37,425 nucleotides of DNA from a virus, in the IMG/VR virus record IMGVR_UViG_3300028920_000017, positions 1 through 37,425 of that record; one strand, 5' to 3'. A program made the position numbers and the translations under genes. Numbering within the stretch: the first letter of the stretch is position 1; each line of letters starts with the position of its first letter. Below the pieces are notes generated by a model, which was not told the DNA's origin, did not search any database, and saw nothing but the letters and a program-made list of their open reading frames with translations. Of this stretch, positions 36,455-37,425 are shown one piece after another.

Positions 36455-37425
36455 TGACAATCGAATCGAATATCCTTTTTCGCGTCGGCTCGAAAGCGGT
36501 CGGTGGATTCACGGAATTGAAATCAGCTCTAGGCCTATTGTCGGGGATGCTCAACAAGGTCAAGGAAGTTTCTGTCGAACTGGATAGATTCGCGACGATG
36601 TGGCAGAAGACGAACAAGTCCGCTGTCATGGCGGCCGATGCTGCGGCCGGCGGACTCGTCGACACGACGCAGGTCATGAGAGGATACCAGAAGCTTATGG
36701 CGGCCGGTGTCCAGGTGACGGATGAGCAGTTTGCCACATTGACAGCGAGGGCTGCGGAACTCGCGCAGACGACCGGGACGGATGCGACAGAGGCCTTTAA
36801 CCGGCTGGCGAATTCGATTGCCAAGGGGAGTACTCGTGCTCTGAAGGAATACGGGGTCTACGTCAAGGAGGGCGGCGACCTTACGAAAATGCAAAAGGAT
36901 GCCGTCGAGGGATTGACCGAGGGATTCGAGGGGTTGAACGTCGGTGCGAAGACGACCACGGAACAACTCTACGTTCTCAACAACAACGTCGACACCATCG
37001 CTGGGCTAATGTACGAGGCGACGGGCGCATCCGAGGCATTCACCGGGGCCCTCGGGGAACTGAACAGCGGACTTTCCACTTTCGCGGGCTACATGGCAGA
37101 GGCCCCAAAATCGACAATGGCGTTCATCACCTCCGTCGACGGCATCGTGGGATATATGACAGAGGTCGCGGAGGTCATCGCAGAGCCGTTTATCCAGATC
37201 GAGCGACTCATTAACTGGGTGCAAGGAGTCGACAGCAAGGGGACGTTCGAGCAAGCCCTGGATAAGTACCTCGAAATCGCTCGCGAGTCGCGGGCACAGG
37301 CACTCGAGGATTTCCATATAGCGAGAGGCGAGGAGGAGCGCGAACGTGAAGCAGATGAGCGCCTGGCGGGGAAAAGTGCCCAGCCGGGCGGTGGCCGTCG
37401 TGGCGGCGGCCGTCGTGGCGGCGGC
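36454..37425 (+). CDS. Tail tape measure protein, N-terminal part (continues at base 1)
   Basis: From the ATG at 36454 (overlapping the previous stop) 324 codons run to the last base of the window and continue in frame at base 34, after the shared 33 bases. ATEAFNRLANSIAKGSTRAL near 115-134 and YGVYV directly after are typical tape measure phrases; Ala/Gly/Leu helices, an amphipathic stretch with GLMYEATGASEAF, and a charged coiled region (LARESRAQALEDF-type heptads with Glu/Arg) follow. The end is Gly/Arg-rich repeat. The protein determines tail length and occupies the tube until ejection. Confidence 0.85.
   Translation, partial: MTIESNILFRVGSKAVGGFTELKSALGLLSGMLNKVKEVSVELDRFATMWQKTNKSAVMAADAAAGGLVDTTQVMRGYQKLMAAGVQVTDEQFATLTARAAELAQTTGTDATEAFNRLANSIAKGSTRALKEYGVYVKEGGDLTKMQKDAVEGLTEGFEGLNVGAKTTTEQLYVLNNNVDTIAGLMYEATGASEAFTGALGELNSGLSTFAGYMAEAPKSTMAFITSVDGIVGYMTEVAEVIAEPFIQIERLINWVQGVDSKGTFEQALDKYLEIARESRAQALEDFHIARGEEEREREADERLAGKSAQPGGGRRGGGRRGGG
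37393..37425. repeat. Right copy of 33-bp terminal direct repeat
   Basis: Identical to bases 1-33; two 15-bp units plus three bases. Joining the two ends over this repeat restores a single tape measure gene and a circle of 37,392 bases. Confidence 0.93.

Noticed and set aside
1-37425. CRISPR array, insertion sequence or integrase/attachment site
   Set aside because: I found no regularly spaced repeats with unique spacers, no transposase-like frame and no tyrosine or serine recombinase motif on either strand.

Overview
The window is the complete, circularly permuted genome of a tailed dsDNA phage with a long non-contractile tail (siphovirus type). It has a large terminase, portal, MuF-type head protein, scaffold, major capsid protein, major tail protein and tape measure gene, and no sheath gene. 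The first and last 33 bases are identical. The tape measure gene runs off the right end and re-enters at the left end in the same frame, so the molecule closes to about 37.39 kb. I see no integrase, lysogeny repressor, DNA polymerase or RNA polymerase, so the phage is probably virulent and depends on host replication and transcription. The host cannot be fixed. A small lipoprotein with a DxDCDGxxDE stretch and two lytic-enzyme candidates recall proteins of Myxococcota and related deltaproteobacterial groups; this is a weak inference from memory.

Layout. (1) 19.4-37.4 kb and on through 1-7.3 kb, plus strand: the late region. It opens with a promoter-like site and an intrinsic terminator, then a ParB-like protein, a Mom-like DNA modification protein, a SAM methyltransferase and tRNA or tRNA-like elements. 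These are followed by terminase, portal, a stand-alone DUF2384-type protein, MuF protein, scaffold, capsid, head accessory proteins, two tandem DUF115-like proteins, connector and tail genes, tail chaperones with a probable -1 frameshift, the tape measure, tail tip proteins and a holin-like protein. (2) 7.26-12.69 kb, minus strand: a tightly overlapping operon read leftwards. It begins with two small helix-turn-helix proteins, then a replication initiator that carries an iteron/AT-rich origin inside its own gene, a helicase-loader-like protein, a 39-residue membrane peptide, a likely cell-wall enzyme, a run of tiny (often Cys-rich) proteins, and a second likely cell-wall enzyme. (3) 12.86-18.82 kb, plus strand: early genes with small zinc-finger-like proteins, a lipoprotein, a YqaJ-type exonuclease and RecT annealing protein, a beta-class DNA methyltransferase, a VRR-NUC nuclease and a winged-helix/zinc protein. 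The two early operons diverge from 12.69-12.86 kb, which holds a perfect 9-4-9 inverted repeat.

How it works together: host polymerase probably starts at the divergent region. The leftward operon starts replication at the iteron cluster, and the rightward operon supplies recombination and DNA protection. The late operon, perhaps controlled at its leader terminator, makes the virion. At least three gene products (beta-class methyltransferase, Mom-like protein, SAM methyltransferase), perhaps with the ParB-like protein, suggest chemically modified phage DNA. The most unusual non-coding feature is a set of tRNA-like elements at 18.83-20.60 kb that keep acceptor and T arms but lack a normal anticodon arm, next to one ordinary tRNA-Thr.
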